The notes under the pieces are model-generated. The model ran no database searches. It had not been told where the DNA came from and saw nothing but the letters and a program-made list of their open reading frames with translations. From Neolewinella maritima (GTDB lineage: Bacteria; Bacteroidota; Bacteroidia; Chitinophagales; Saprospiraceae): a DNA stretch of 64,000 nucleotides. The stretch's first letter is position 1. Each line of letters begins with the position of its first letter. The DNA lies in contig NZ_CAKLPZ010000002.1 in the NCBI RefSeq assembly GCF_923081025.1, positions 372,001-436,000 of the forward strand, given 5' to 3'. Below, piece by piece: positions 25,679 through 35,765 of the stretch. The position numbers were made by a program, and so were the translations under genes.

Positions 25679-26569
25679 ATGAAATTCGGCATCGACCTGG
25701 GGGGAACAAAGATCGAGGGCGCCGTCCTGGACGACAACGGTAAGGTGCTCGAGCGCCGCCGCATCCCCACCGAGCGGGAGGGCGGCTACGACCACATCGT
25801 GCAGCGCATCGCCCGGGTCGTGACTGAGTTGGAACAAGCTACCGGCCTCACGGCTGAGCACGTTGGGATGGGTACCCCCGGTACCATCGACCCCCCGACG
25901 GGCCTGATGAAGAACAGCAATACCGTCGTCCTGAACGGCCATCCCCTCGGCCGCGACCTGGAGCGCCTCACCGGCAAGCGCTTCACCCTGGCCAACGACG
26001 CCAACTGCCTGGCCATCGCCGAAGCCCTGCTCGGTGCCGTGCCGGACGAAGTACCCGACGCCCGGGTCGTCTTCGGCGTGATCCTGGGCACCGGCACCGG
26101 CGGCGGCGTGGTGGTAGACGGACGCGTCATCGGCGGCGCCCAGGGCATCGGCGGAGAGTGGGGCCATACCTTTTTGGACCATTCCGGCGCCTACTGCTAC
26201 TGCGGTCGGGTAGGGTGCACGGAGCAGATCCTGGCCGGACCCGCCCTGGAGCGCTACTACCTGCGCATGAGCGGCACCTCCCGGGGCATGCGCGAGATCG
26301 TGGACCGCTTCCGCAGCGGAGACGACCCGGCCGCCACCCGTACCCTGGAGCGTTTCTTCCACTTCTTCGCCAAGGGGATCGCCAACATCATCAACGTACT
26401 GGACCCCGACGCCATCGTCCTCGGCGGCGGACTCAGCAACATCGAAGAGCTGTATACCCAGGGCATCGACCAGATCGAGGAGCACCTCTTCAACCCCCGG
26501 CGGGATACACCGATCCTGCGGCCGCAGTTGGGGGATTCTGCGGGTGTGTTCGGTGCTGCTCTGCTGTAA
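25679..26569 (+). CDS. ROK-family sugar kinase (fructokinase/glucokinase/N-acetylhexosamine kinase type)
   Basis: 296 residues from ATG 25679; a longer in-frame extension from 25298 crosses the promoter element and a separate gene, so it is rejected. ATP-binding motif MKFGIDLGGTKIEGAVLD lies at the N-terminus. The sugar-binding region is GMGTPGTIDPPTGLMKNSNT, with LANDANCLAIAEA (catalytic Asp) following. The ROK zinc motif GAYCYCGRVGCTEQ spans about residues 178-191, and DPDAIVLGGGLSNIEELY closes the fold. It phosphorylates a hexose; which one is not determined by sequence. Its last 101 bases are duplicated 463 bases downstream at the end of a toxin gene. Confidence 0.9.
   Translation: MKFGIDLGGTKIEGAVLDDNGKVLERRRIPTEREGGYDHIVQRIARVVTELEQATGLTAEHVGMGTPGTIDPPTGLMKNSNTVVLNGHPLGRDLERLTGKRFTLANDANCLAIAEALLGAVPDEVPDARVVFGVILGTGTGGGVVVDGRVIGGAQGIGGEWGHTFLDHSGAYCYCGRVGCTEQILAGPALERYYLRMSGTSRGMREIVDRFRSGDDPAATRTLERFFHFFAKGIANIINVLDPDAIVLGGGLSNIEELYTQGIDQIEEHLFNPRRDTPILRPQLGDSAGVFGAALL
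26469..26569 (+). repeat. 101-bp direct repeat, copy 1 (3' end of the ROK gene)
   Basis: The last 33 codons and stop of the ROK gene. Copy 2 is at 26932-27032 with four mismatches (96% identity). The left border starts with ACCAGATCGA, which also fits the natural VapC sequence. Confidence 0.95.
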
Positions 26570-26610
26570 CTATCGGTGCTAAATACTCGTTTATAGCTAA
26601 ACATTTCGTC

Positions 26611-26823
26611 ATGACTATCCGACTGAACATACTGCACGAGCGCGCAATGGAGGTGATCCGCTATCTCGAATCGGTCAAGGATATAGAGATAGTTCAGGAA
26701 GGGGCAACTCAAAAGAGCGGTACGAAAAGCCGAAAATCCTGGATTGGGATTATTGATACGCCGAGTCAGGAGTTACTTGATCATGCGGATAAAGTTCGGG
26801 GAGAGTGGAGTCACCGTTCTTAA
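26611..26823 (+). CDS. Antitoxin-like small protein, upstream of a PIN toxin
   Basis: 70 residues (MTIRLNILHERAMEVIRYLE onward), charged, with an N-terminal beta-strand plus helix pattern and a basic middle (TQKSGTKSRKS). It has no recognised DNA-binding motif, but its position directly before, and overlapping, a PIN-domain toxin gene is the usual antitoxin place. DNA here is visibly richer in A+T than the surroundings, which suggests transfer. Function inferred from context only. Confidence 0.5.
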   Translation: MTIRLNILHERAMEVIRYLESVKDIEIVQEGATQKSGTKSRKSWIGIIDTPSQELLDHADKVRGEWSHRS

Positions 26824-27032
26824 TCGATACCAACGTAGCTATCGACCTTATTGCCGGGCGGCTCCCAAAGGAGGGTGCCGAATGGATAGATCATACTATT
26901 AGCGAAGGGTCGATCTATACCTCAGTAATTAACCAGATCGAAGAGCACCTCTTCAACCCCCGGCGGGATACACCGATCCTACGGCCGCAGTTGGGTGATT
27001 CTGCGGGTGTGTTCTGTGCTGCTCTGCTGTAA
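26805..27032 (+). pseudogene. Truncated VapC-type PIN toxin fused to a copy of the ROK 3' end
   Basis: 75 codons from GTG 26805. Residues 1-43 are a good VapC N-terminus: FLIDTNVAIDLIAGRLP with the first catalytic Asp, then EGSIYTSVIN. From QIEEHLFNPRR onward the sequence is the C-terminus of the upstream ROK kinase, nearly identical at protein and DNA level. The PIN domain normally needs further acidic residues in its second half, which are missing, so the toxin should be inactive. The join falls where the natural VapC reading (VINQIE) and the ROK reading (DQIEE) share a short identical word. Confidence 0.85.
26932..27032 (+). repeat. 101-bp direct repeat, copy 2
   Basis: A 96% identical copy of the ROK gene 3' end including its stop codon. 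It lies 463 bases after copy 1 and forms the 3' half of the chimeric toxin gene. Confidence 0.95.
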
Positions 27033-27035
27033 TCA

Positions 27036-27104
27036 AGGTCGAGGCGTTGCACGCCGAGTGTAAGGGCTGATGGAGCATGCACTCGGCGTACAACGCCTCG
27101 ACCT
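27036..27104. repeat. 25-bp inverted repeat with 19-base spacer
   Basis: Left arm 27036-27060 and right arm 27080-27104 are complementary at 24 of 25 positions (single C/A mismatch at arm position 15). The arms contain GGTCGAGGCGTTG and CGCCGAGTG. No T-run follows on either strand, so it is not a typical terminator. It lies between the toxin-antitoxin remnant and the sigma-54 promoter of the efflux operon. Confidence 0.85.
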
Positions 27105-27125
27105 GGTTTAAAACCGCACAGACTA

Positions 27126-27143
27126 GTGTCCGATATCGAACAC
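27126..27143. promoter_or_regulatory. Palindrome, candidate enhancer site for the NtrC-type activator
   Basis: GTGTCCGATATCGAACAC is an 18-bp palindrome with one mismatched pair. Its centre is about 86 bases before the predicted start of transcription at about 27221, the usual distance for binding sites of sigma-54 activators. An activator of that class is encoded in the same operon (33597). Binding is inferred. Confidence 0.5.
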
Positions 27144-27193
27144 ATCTAGTTTTACATCCTACGTAATAATCTGATTATCAGCACCTAAATTTC

Positions 27194-27209
27194 TTGGCAC
27201 GGTTCCTGC
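27194..27209 (+). promoter_or_regulatory. Sigma-54 (-24/-12) promoter of the efflux operon
   Basis: TTGGCACGGTTCCTGC matches the consensus TTGGCACG-N4-TTGC at all but one position, with the GG and GC pairs exactly 12 bases apart. Transcription should start at about 27221, right at the ATG of the first gene (27222), so the transcript would be leaderless or nearly so. Confidence 0.65.
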
Positions 27210-27221
27210 CCGACTCCCGGC

Positions 27222-28469
27222 ATGGACCGTACCCTAGACACCAAGGCCGTCACGCGCCGCAAGCGTGGAAAGCTCCTTCGCTGGCTGGCTATCCTCCTGC
27301 TCGTGGGGGGCGCCGTATGGTACGGCCTGCGTCTGCTGCGCCCCTCTGCGGATGAGGATACACTGCGCTTTGCTACGGTGGAACGGGGGGAAGTGGTCAA
27401 TACTATCAATGCGACCGCTCTGGTCCTGCCCGCCTTCGAGGAGCAGCTCAATAGCCCAGTAGCCACCACGATCTCCCAAGTCCTGCTCACGGCCGGTACC
27501 GAAGTGGCGGCCGGCGCCCTGCTGATGCGGCTCGACCGCGACTACGTACAGCTCCAACTCGATGGGCGCCGCGATCAGCTGGCCGTAAAGGAAAACAGCA
27601 TCGGACTATTGGGCCTGGAGTACGAACGTGACCTGCAGGAACTCACCTACGACGCCGAGATCAAGAAGCTGGAGCTGGCCGCCGCCCGCGCCCAACTCGC
27701 CGATGCCCGCCGCCTGCAGGAGATCGGCGGAGCTACCCAGGAAGAAGTAGAATCCGCCGAGCTGGCCGTGAAGATCAGTGAGCTGGAAGCCAAGAAGCTG
27801 GACAACCAGCTCGCCTACAGCCAGAACAGCCTGGCCGGCCGCAAACGCGCCCTGCAGCTGGAGGTAGGCATGGAGGAAAAGGAAGTGAGTCAGCTCAGCC
27901 GCCGCCTGCGGGAAACCGAGGTACGCGCCCCCCGCGCCGGGGTGGTCACCTGGGTGAATGAGAACATCGGGCAGCAGGTGACGGAGGGTACGGCCCTGGC
28001 CCGCATCGCCGATCTCGGCCGCTATAAGGTGGAAGGCAGTGCCTCCGACCGCTACGCCGATCAGCTCGCGGTGGGCCTGCCCGTCGAGCTACGCACGGCT
28101 ACCACCCGTCTGCCGGGTACGGTGACCGCTATCCTCCCCGAGGTGACCGACAACCTAGTCCGCTTCCGGGTAGAGCTGGACGATCCCAGCCACCTCGAAC
28201 TGCGACCCAATCTGCGGGCCGAGCTCTTCGTGATCACCAACAAAGTAGAAGACGTACTGCGCGTCAAGAACGGACCGGCCTTCCGGGGCGGACGGCTACA
28301 GTCTGTCTTCGTAGTCGATGGAGACGAGGCGGTGCGCAGAGAGATCGGGGTAGGCATGCGTAACGGCGACTTCGTAGAGGTGACCAGCGGGCTATCCGCC
28401 GGCGACCGGATCATCATTTCCGACAGCGAAGAGCTGGAACGGGTCACCGCCTTCAAACTAGACGAATGA
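27222..28469 (+). CDS. Periplasmic adaptor of an ABC efflux system (HlyD/MacA family)
   Basis: 415 residues. A basic N-terminus (KAVTRRKRGKLLRW) and one membrane helix (about 21-38) are followed by the first lipoyl half (LNSPVATTISQVLLTAGTEV), a long alpha-helical hairpin (about 105-215, coiled coil), the second half (VRAPRAGVVTWVNENIGQQV) and beta-barrel domains. It links the ABC permeases to the outer-membrane channel encoded next. The ATG at 27222 is the only plausible start. Its stop overlaps the ATG of the TolC gene. Head of a probable operon running to 34979. Confidence 0.88.
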   Translation: MDRTLDTKAVTRRKRGKLLRWLAILLLVGGAVWYGLRLLRPSADEDTLRFATVERGEVVNTINATALVLPAFEEQLNSPVATTISQVLLTAGTEVAAGALLMRLDRDYVQLQLDGRRDQLAVKENSIGLLGLEYERDLQELTYDAEIKKLELAAARAQLADARRLQEIGGATQEEVESAELAVKISELEAKKLDNQLAYSQNSLAGRKRALQLEVGMEEKEVSQLSRRLRETEVRAPRAGVVTWVNENIGQQVTEGTALARIADLGRYKVEGSASDRYADQLAVGLPVELRTATTRLPGTVTAILPEVTDNLVRFRVELDDPSHLELRPNLRAELFVITNKVEDVLRVKNGPAFRGGRLQSVFVVDGDEAVRREIGVGMRNGDFVEVTSGLSAGDRIIISDSEELERVTAFKLDE

Positions 28470-29914
28470 GCCGGTCCTACCTGATCCCCCTCCTGGTATT
28501 ACTCTGCACCTGCGTACGCGCCCAGGGCATATCGTTGAACGAACTGCAGGTACGGGCTGCCGAACGCGCTGAAAATGTACTCGTCGCCAGCCAGCAGGCT
28601 GTAGCGGCGGAGCTGGAACTCACGGCCTATCAAGCCAGCCTCAAACCCCGCCTGGACCTGGCGGCCAGCCTGCCGAACTACTTCCGTACCTCCACCGAGG
28701 TGACGCAGGATGACGGCACGATCGCCTTCCGGGAGATCGAGCTGAATAACTCCTCCGTCTCGCTGCTGGCCAACCAGCGCATCGGGGCTACGGGCGGACT
28801 GATCGGACTAGAAACCCGCCTGCAGCGCACCGACAACTTCGCCCAGTCGACCAAAAGCTACAACGGCGCGCCGGTGCGACTCACCTTCCAGCAGCCGCTG
28901 CTAGCCTTTAATCCCTGGAAGTGGGACCGCCGCCTGCTGCCCCTGCAGGCCCTGGTGACCGATCGGGCCCTGGATGCCGCCCGGGCTGATGCCGCCCTGG
29001 ACGCCACGGTGCTGTTCTTCGATCTGGTGAGCGCTGACCAGGAGCGCCGCATCGCCGAAACCAACCGGGCGGCCAACGCGACGCTCTACCGAATCGCGGA
29101 GGAGCGCTTCGAGCTGGGCAAGATCAACCGCGGCGACCTCGTGCAGCTCGAACTGGAGCAGGCCAGCGCCGAACAGAATCTGCTGCGGGCCGAGCGGCTG
29201 GTGGGGGCCGCCTCGGCTGCTATCCTGCAGTACCTGGGGGAACTGTATACCGGCCAGCTCCTGGAGCCCGAAGCCCCGGAAACCACTACTATACTGACCG
29301 ACCTGGAGGTCACCGCCGCCCGGGCGACCGCGCTGCTCGCCGAGCGCCCCGAGCTGCTGGAGATCACGCGGCGTACGCTCGCCGCCGAACGGGAAGCCGA
29401 CCGTACGCGGCGCGAGCTGGGTCCGCGGCTAGACCTGAACGCCAGCATCGGCCTGATCCGCAATGCCGACGAGCTGGAACCCGTGTACCGCGACCCCCAG
29501 AACGAACGCATCGTGAGCCTGACCTTCGCCGTGCCGCTGGTCGACTGGGGGGAGCGCCGCGCCCTGAACAAGCGGGCGGATAGCGAGATCACCCTGGCCC
29601 GCCAACTGGGCGAGCGCACGGAGATCGGCCTGCAGAGCCAGCTCACCCAGCTTCTCGACCAGTGGCGGACCGTGCGCGAAGAACTGCTGCTGGCCACCCG
29701 TATCCGCGACCTGGCCGAGGAGCGCTTCCGCATCAGTCAGGAAAGCTATACCCTGGGGGCCATCCCCCTGACCGACCTCACCTTCGCCCAGCAAAACCGC
29801 GACCAGAATACCCGCGCTTACGCCGAGACCCTACGCGCCTACTGGCTCACCTACACGAATCTGGCCCGGCTGACCCTCTATGATTTTATCAACGACAAAC
29901 CTTTGTACCGATGA
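28466..29914 (+). CDS. TolC-family outer-membrane efflux channel
   Basis: 482 residues with signal peptide (LIPLLVLLCTCVRAQ). The mature part has the two-fold TolC repeat: long helices around VLVASQQAVAAELELTAYQ and RYRI-like segments (IAEERFELGKINRGDLVQLELEQA in the first half, LAEERFRISQESYTLGAIPL in the second). It forms the outer-membrane tunnel for the ABC/adaptor system. It overlaps the adaptor by four bases at its start and the ATPase by four at its end. Confidence 0.9.
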   Translation: MSRSYLIPLLVLLCTCVRAQGISLNELQVRAAERAENVLVASQQAVAAELELTAYQASLKPRLDLAASLPNYFRTSTEVTQDDGTIAFREIELNNSSVSLLANQRIGATGGLIGLETRLQRTDNFAQSTKSYNGAPVRLTFQQPLLAFNPWKWDRRLLPLQALVTDRALDAARADAALDATVLFFDLVSADQERRIAETNRAANATLYRIAEERFELGKINRGDLVQLELEQASAEQNLLRAERLVGAASAAILQYLGELYTGQLLEPEAPETTTILTDLEVTAARATALLAERPELLEITRRTLAAEREADRTRRELGPRLDLNASIGLIRNADELEPVYRDPQNERIVSLTFAVPLVDWGERRALNKRADSEITLARQLGERTEIGLQSQLTQLLDQWRTVREELLLATRIRDLAEERFRISQESYTLGAIPLTDLTFAQQNRDQNTRAYAETLRAYWLTYTNLARLTLYDFINDKPLYR

Positions 29915-30576
29915 TCGAGCTGACTAACGTATCCAAGTCCTACCGCACCGACACGATCGAGACGCTGGCCCTGCAGCGCCTGAACCTGAGCGTGCCGGAC
30001 GGGGAATTTCTGAGCATCATGGGACCGTCGGGCTGCGGCAAGTCGACCCTGCTCAATATCATGGGCCTGATCGACGAGCCCAGCGAGGGCAGCGTGGTGC
30101 TGGCCGGTCAGCCGGTGACCAGCTACAACGGCAGCAAGGTGGCCCGCTTCCGCAACGAGCAGCTGGGCTTCATCTTCCAGAGCTTCCACCTGATCAACGA
30201 CCTGTCGGTAGTGGATAACGTAGAGCTGCCCCTGCTGTACCGCAAAATGGGCGGTAAGGAACGGCGGCGGCTGGCGCTGGATGCACTGGAACGAGTGGGG
30301 CTGAGCAACCGGGCCACCCACTTCCCGAACCAGCTTTCCGGGGGGCAGAAGCAGCGGGTGGCCATTGCCCGCGCCATCGTCGGCCGACCCAATATCATCC
30401 TGGCCGATGAGCCCACTGGTAACCTCGATAGTCACATGGGCGGAGAGATCATGGATATCCTCACCCGCCTGAATACGGACCTCGGTACCACCATCGTGAT
30501 GGTGACCCACGACGAGCGGATGGCCCGCATGACGCACCGGCTGGTCCGGCTGAGTGACGGCGAACGGGTATCCTGA
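29911..30576 (+). CDS. ABC transporter ATPase (MacB/LolD type)
   Basis: 221 residues, a single nucleotide-binding domain: Walker [10 protein letters not shown] (about 35-43), Q-loop [14 protein letters not shown], signature [14 protein letters not shown], Walker [12 protein letters not shown], and the switch His in [10 protein letters not shown]. The conserved EPTGNLDS and short length place it in the LolD/MacB group, which powers FtsX-like permeases such as the two encoded directly downstream. Translationally coupled to the TolC gene. Confidence 0.93.
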   Translation: MIELTNVSKSYRTDTIETLALQRLNLSVPDGEFLSIMGPSGCGKSTLLNIMGLIDEPSEGSVVLAGQPVTSYNGSKVARFRNEQLGFIFQSFHLINDLSVVDNVELPLLYRKMGGKERRRLALDALERVGLSNRATHFPNQLSGGQKQRVAIARAIVGRPNIILADEPTGNLDSHMGGEIMDILTRLNTDLGTTIVMVTHDERMARMTHRLVRLSDGERVS

Positions 30577-30602
30577 TCCAACGCCACTAAAACAAACCCG
30601 CC

Positions 30603-31931
30603 ATGATCAAGAACTACCTCACCCTGGCCCTGAAGGTGCTGCGCCGCAAGCCCTTCTATACCTTCGTCAGCCTGTTCGGCATCAGCTTTACACTGATGAT
30701 CCTGATGCTGATCACCTCGATGGGCGATGCCATGTTCGGGGCGAACCCGCCGATGACGGATGTAAACAAGATGGTTTTCCTACCCCAGGCCGAACGGATC
30801 CTGCAGTTCTACGATACGACCTACGTGGTGGATAGCGTGCGGATGGACGACGGGCGTATGCGCTACGATAGCACGGCTAACGTCAGAGAGGGAGGCATGA
30901 ATAACTCCACCGGTAACCTGGCCTTCCACTTCCTAGACCAGACGCTTCGCGGGCTGGACCGCGTAGCGTCCTATACCTTCTACAGCAACGATGGATTCGT
31001 GGATGCGTACCTGGACGGGCGCAAGCTGACCATGTCAACCTGCTACACGGATGCAGACTACTGGGAGGTCTTCGACTTTGATTTTCTGTACGGTCAGCCC
31101 TTCACGGCCGACGCGGTCGCGGGGGCGGATAAGGTGGTTGTCATCACCGAGGTCGTTGCACGGGAGTACTTCGGGGAGGTAACGGCGGACGTGATCGGCC
31201 GTGAGATCGCACTGGGGCGGGAGCGCTTCACCGTAGCGGGAATCGTGGCACGCCCCTATAAAGACGACGACTCCATCAACGGAGATGTATTCATGCCCTA
31301 TACCACGATCGATAACCGCAAACTACAGAGTGATAATATATCGGGTCCCTTCAATGCCGTATTTAAAGCCGAGGATAAAGCGCATACGGCCGGTATCATC
31401 GATGAGATTCATTTCATTGCCGAGACCTACGATATGTCGGGAGACGAAGACTACGAGATCCTCAAACTCACGGCAGCCACGGCTACGGAAAAGATGGCTG
31501 CCGAGATCATGCAGGAAGACGACCTGCGGCAGGCCAAATTGCTGCTGTTTATTCCGTTGATCACCCTGCTCACGCTTTTCGTGGCATTACCCCTGATCAA
31601 TCTGATCAACCTGAGCGTGAGCCGGGTCTACGAACGGCGGTCGGAGATCGCGGTGCGCAAGGCCTTTGGGGCAGACAGCCGCAGCATCCTCTACCAGTTT
31701 CTCTTCGAGAATATGGTGCTGACCGTGATCGGGGGGCTGATCGGCCTGGCCCTGGCCCTGCTGCTCATCCGCTACATCAATGCGAACGATCTGCTGGGCA
31801 TCGTACGGCTGGCCTTTTCCGCCAGGGTATTCGTCTACTTCCTGCTCCTCATTGCGGTATTCGGTTTACTGTCCGGCCTCCTACCCGCGCTGCGGATGAG
31901 CCGGACCAACGTAGCCGACGCCCTCCGCTAA
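30603..31931 (+). CDS. ABC permease, MacB/FtsX type (first of two)
   Basis: 442 residues. TM1 lies at about 20-42, followed by a large periplasmic MacB_PCD-like domain (about 45-290), then three more helices at the C-terminus with the FtsX block (LINLSVSRVYERRSEIAVRKAFGADSR, about 335-362). It ends with LRMSRTNVADALR, the typical tail. No ATPase domain is fused. It probably pairs with the next gene product as a heterodimer driven by the upstream ATPase. Confidence 0.88.
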   Translation: MIKNYLTLALKVLRRKPFYTFVSLFGISFTLMILMLITSMGDAMFGANPPMTDVNKMVFLPQAERILQFYDTTYVVDSVRMDDGRMRYDSTANVREGGMNNSTGNLAFHFLDQTLRGLDRVASYTFYSNDGFVDAYLDGRKLTMSTCYTDADYWEVFDFDFLYGQPFTADAVAGADKVVVITEVVAREYFGEVTADVIGREIALGRERFTVAGIVARPYKDDDSINGDVFMPYTTIDNRKLQSDNISGPFNAVFKAEDKAHTAGIIDEIHFIAETYDMSGDEDYEILKLTAATATEKMAAEIMQEDDLRQAKLLLFIPLITLLTLFVALPLINLINLSVSRVYERRSEIAVRKAFGADSRSILYQFLFENMVLTVIGGLIGLALALLLIRYINANDLLGIVRLAFSARVFVYFLLLIAVFGLLSGLLPALRMSRTNVADALR

Positions 31932-31951
31932 CGCCACTAACACTACAAGCT

Positions 31952-33130
31952 ATGCTCACTCATCTCTTCAAACTCATGTGGAACAAACGGCGGACCAATA
32001 GCCTGCTGTTTCTGGAGATCCTACTGGCCTTCATCGTCCTGTTCGGAGTGTACAGCTTTGCGCTCTACAACCTGGATCGCTACAACGCACCCCTGGGCTT
32101 CCAGACGGAGCATATGCTCGGCGTAGCCATCGATATCGACGACGAGATGGACTCCCTGGACGTGCTCCGCCTACAGGAGCGCATCAAGCGGGATATCCGC
32201 ACGTTGCCGGGCGTAGAGGACGTGACCTTCCTGGGTTTCGTCAACCCCTTCGGCGGATCTACCTGGGGCATCGGCGGGGACGACAACGGCTTCGACGCGC
32301 ACGTCACCCTGACCTTCGCGGAGCGGGATTACGCCTCCACCCTGAACATGAAGTTGCGCGACGGCCGCTGGTTTGAGGAGGGCGATGAGAACGAGAAGTA
32401 CCCGCCCATCGTAGTGAACGGGACGTTCCACGACAACTTCTACCCGGATGCCGAATCGATCGTCGACACGATCTTTATCCTCGGCAGTGAGTCCCACAAG
32501 ATCATCGGCGTGGTGGACCACTATAAGTACCACAGCAACTTCGAAGAGCCGTACCCCCATGTGTTTCTGCCGCCGCAGTCCAACTTCACGGGTGAGCCTT
32601 TCCAGCAGCTCATCGTGCGCACCGCACCGGGCCGTACCGCACAAGCGGAAGAGCCCCTATACCGCCTGCTGGTAGACGCTACCAAGAACACCGACGTAGT
32701 GATCTGGAACATGGAGGCCGACCGGAAGAAGGCCAATCGACCGGTGGTGATCCCACTGGCCATCATGACGATCATTTCGGGCTTCCTGCTCATCAACATC
32801 GCCCTCGGCCTATTCGGCGTACTCTTCACCCAGATCAACCGCCGCCGCGCCGAGATCGGACTGCGCAAGGCCATGGGCGCTACACCCGCTGCCGTCACCG
32901 CCCAGTTCGTCGGTGAGGTGCTCGTAGTGACGGTCGCCGGTCTGCTGCTGGGTACCTTCTTTGCCGTGCAACTGCCCCTGCTGGAGCTGCTCCCGATCCC
33001 CGGGAAGTATTTTTATCTGGGTATCGGGGCGGCGATTACTACGATCTTGCTGATCGTGGCCCTGTGCGCGCTGATCCCTAGTCGGCAGGCGGCGCGGCTG
33101 CATCCCGCTACGGTACTGCACGAAGAATAA
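31952..33130 (+). CDS. ABC permease, MacB/FtsX type (second of two)
   Basis: 392 residues with TM1 about 20-40, a periplasmic domain about 45-270 and three C-terminal helices. The FtsX block INRRRAEIGLRKAMGATPAA and tail PSRQAARLHPATVLHEE are typical. It starts 20 bases after the first permease. The two permeases differ in their periplasmic parts, so a heteromeric transporter is likely. Substrate is unknown. Confidence 0.87.
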   Translation: MLTHLFKLMWNKRRTNSLLFLEILLAFIVLFGVYSFALYNLDRYNAPLGFQTEHMLGVAIDIDDEMDSLDVLRLQERIKRDIRTLPGVEDVTFLGFVNPFGGSTWGIGGDDNGFDAHVTLTFAERDYASTLNMKLRDGRWFEEGDENEKYPPIVVNGTFHDNFYPDAESIVDTIFILGSESHKIIGVVDHYKYHSNFEEPYPHVFLPPQSNFTGEPFQQLIVRTAPGRTAQAEEPLYRLLVDATKNTDVVIWNMEADRKKANRPVVIPLAIMTIISGFLLINIALGLFGVLFTQINRRRAEIGLRKAMGATPAAVTAQFVGEVLVVTVAGLLLGTFFAVQLPLLELLPIPGKYFYLGIGAAITTILLIVALCALIPSRQAARLHPATVLHEE

Positions 33131-33215
33131 GTTCGTCGGCCGGGCTTGCTCGTCCGCCGCTCGTACATCGCTATATTCTATCAACTATCCTTACCGACAC
33201 AACTAACAGCACACC

Positions 33216-33593
33216 ATGAAAACACTACTCATTACCTTTTTCCTTCTGCTTTGCACCTGCGTGCCCGCCCAGGAAGATAGCCGTACCCAACAGCTGGAAA
33301 GCGAGGACGGCACCCACTATACCTACTCGCTACGCACCACGACGGTCGATCAGGCCGACCTGGTACAGGCCTTCGCGCAGGCGGCCGGGGTGACCGTCAA
33401 CGCCCGCTTCAGCGGCGACTGGACCACCTCCGACGACGACGGTATCGCGTACAGCCTGGACACCCGGCGCAACCGCCTGTCGATCGACTATCGGGGCGAC
33501 GACGCGGAGGTCATGCAGCGTGCCAAGGAAAAGGCCCGGGTACTGCGCAAGCGCCTGAATATCCCGGTCGCCCCCGAGCCCAAAAAGATTTAG
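33216..33593 (+). CDS. Small secreted protein of the efflux operon, unknown function
   Basis: 125 residues with a signal peptide (LLITFFLLLCTCVPAQ, cleavage about residue 19). The mature part is acidic with a basic C-terminal helix (RAKEKARVLRKRLNI). Residues 40-60 (TVDQADLVQAFAQAAGVTVN) resemble the short STN/secretin-type fold, but this is weak. It sits between the permeases and the activator gene, so an accessory role for the transporter or its signalling is possible. Confidence 0.6.
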   Translation: MKTLLITFFLLLCTCVPAQEDSRTQQLESEDGTHYTYSLRTTTVDQADLVQAFAQAAGVTVNARFSGDWTTSDDDGIAYSLDTRRNRLSIDYRGDDAEVMQRAKEKARVLRKRLNIPVAPEPKKI

Positions 33594-33596
33594 GTA

Positions 33597-34975
<1,379 letters not shown>

Positions 34976-34979
<4 letters not shown>

Positions 34980-35329
34980 ATGTTACGTTGCCTAATCTTA
35001 CCTGCCGTGATGGTAACAAACGAGTGCTCATTTGTACTAAATGGTAGTTTGCTGAGCACAGTAAATAGGGAATCTAAAATCGTCGAATACTCTGCTTTAG
35101 AATACCGTAGAAAGATGATGGTCAGCCCAGACACACGGTGAGCAAAGACCCATTCTCCGAAGTCTTTATCTTCTGAGATTAGAACCCGCCCACTAGCTTT
35201 TGCTAGTTCAATAACTTCAGAATCTTTTATACCAGGGTTGGTTTCACGAATCCACTCGAGGTCGAAGCCTGCACTTCGTAGATCTGCTACCAGAAATCCA
35301 TTCAAACACTCATCGCCTAAATAAATCAA
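34976..35329 (-). CDS. DUF5615 PIN-like toxin
   Basis: 117 residues of the DUF5615/Mut7-C-like PIN group: DECLNGFLVADLRSAGFDLEW with an early acidic residue, then GIKDSEVIELAKASGRVLIS and EDKDFGEW with the paired catalytic acids. Usually paired with DUF433 antitoxins, as here. Start is TTG 35329, one base after the DUF433 stop. The 3' end overlaps the end of the NtrC gene by four bases. The DNA is A+T-rich compared with the neighbours, suggesting a transferred cassette. Confidence 0.8.
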
Positions 35330-35330
35330 A

Positions 35331-35558
35331 TCAAGCAGCTTTTATGATCTCTTCCGAAGCTACCACCGCCGCTGCGTAGTTTAAGCAGGCATCTATATCT
35401 ACCTGTTCTAAACCGGGATACATGCCAACGAGATCGACCGATGAATAGCCATCAGCCATCTTTTGCAGGATATGCTCTACAGCGATCCGCGTATTCTTTA
35501 TCACTGGTTTACCAAGCATTACGTTTGGGTCGGAGTGTATTCTTTCTCTATAATTCAT
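35331..35558 (-). CDS. DUF433 antitoxin
   Basis: 75 residues matching the DUF433 winged-helix family: RIHSDPNVMLGKPVIKNTRI, ILQKMADGYSSVDLVGMYPGL and DIDACLNYAA. It probably represses its own promoter and neutralises the DUF5615 protein encoded immediately downstream. The two-gene cassette lies on the opposite strand between the NtrC-type regulator and its likely histidine kinase. Confidence 0.85.
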   Translation of the reverse strand: MNYRERIHSDPNVMLGKPVIKNTRIAVEHILQKMADGYSSVDLVGMYPGLEQVDIDACLNYAAAVVASEEIIKAA

Positions 35559-35765
35559 TGATCGTACAATCTAGTTGCCCTTATTCACTGATAAAGAAGC
35601 ATTTTTGTCAAATTAACGCTGAAGTTGAGCGCGCTTACTTTCTGACCTATCTGCTTCAAGTTACGGCACCCCTCAAGTCCGGTTGGCCAAGATCGGTAGG
35701 AGTAGACGAGCGAGCGTAACCACAATCCAGTAACGTTGTACCCTAAAGATAAGGTTCCCCCCCGC

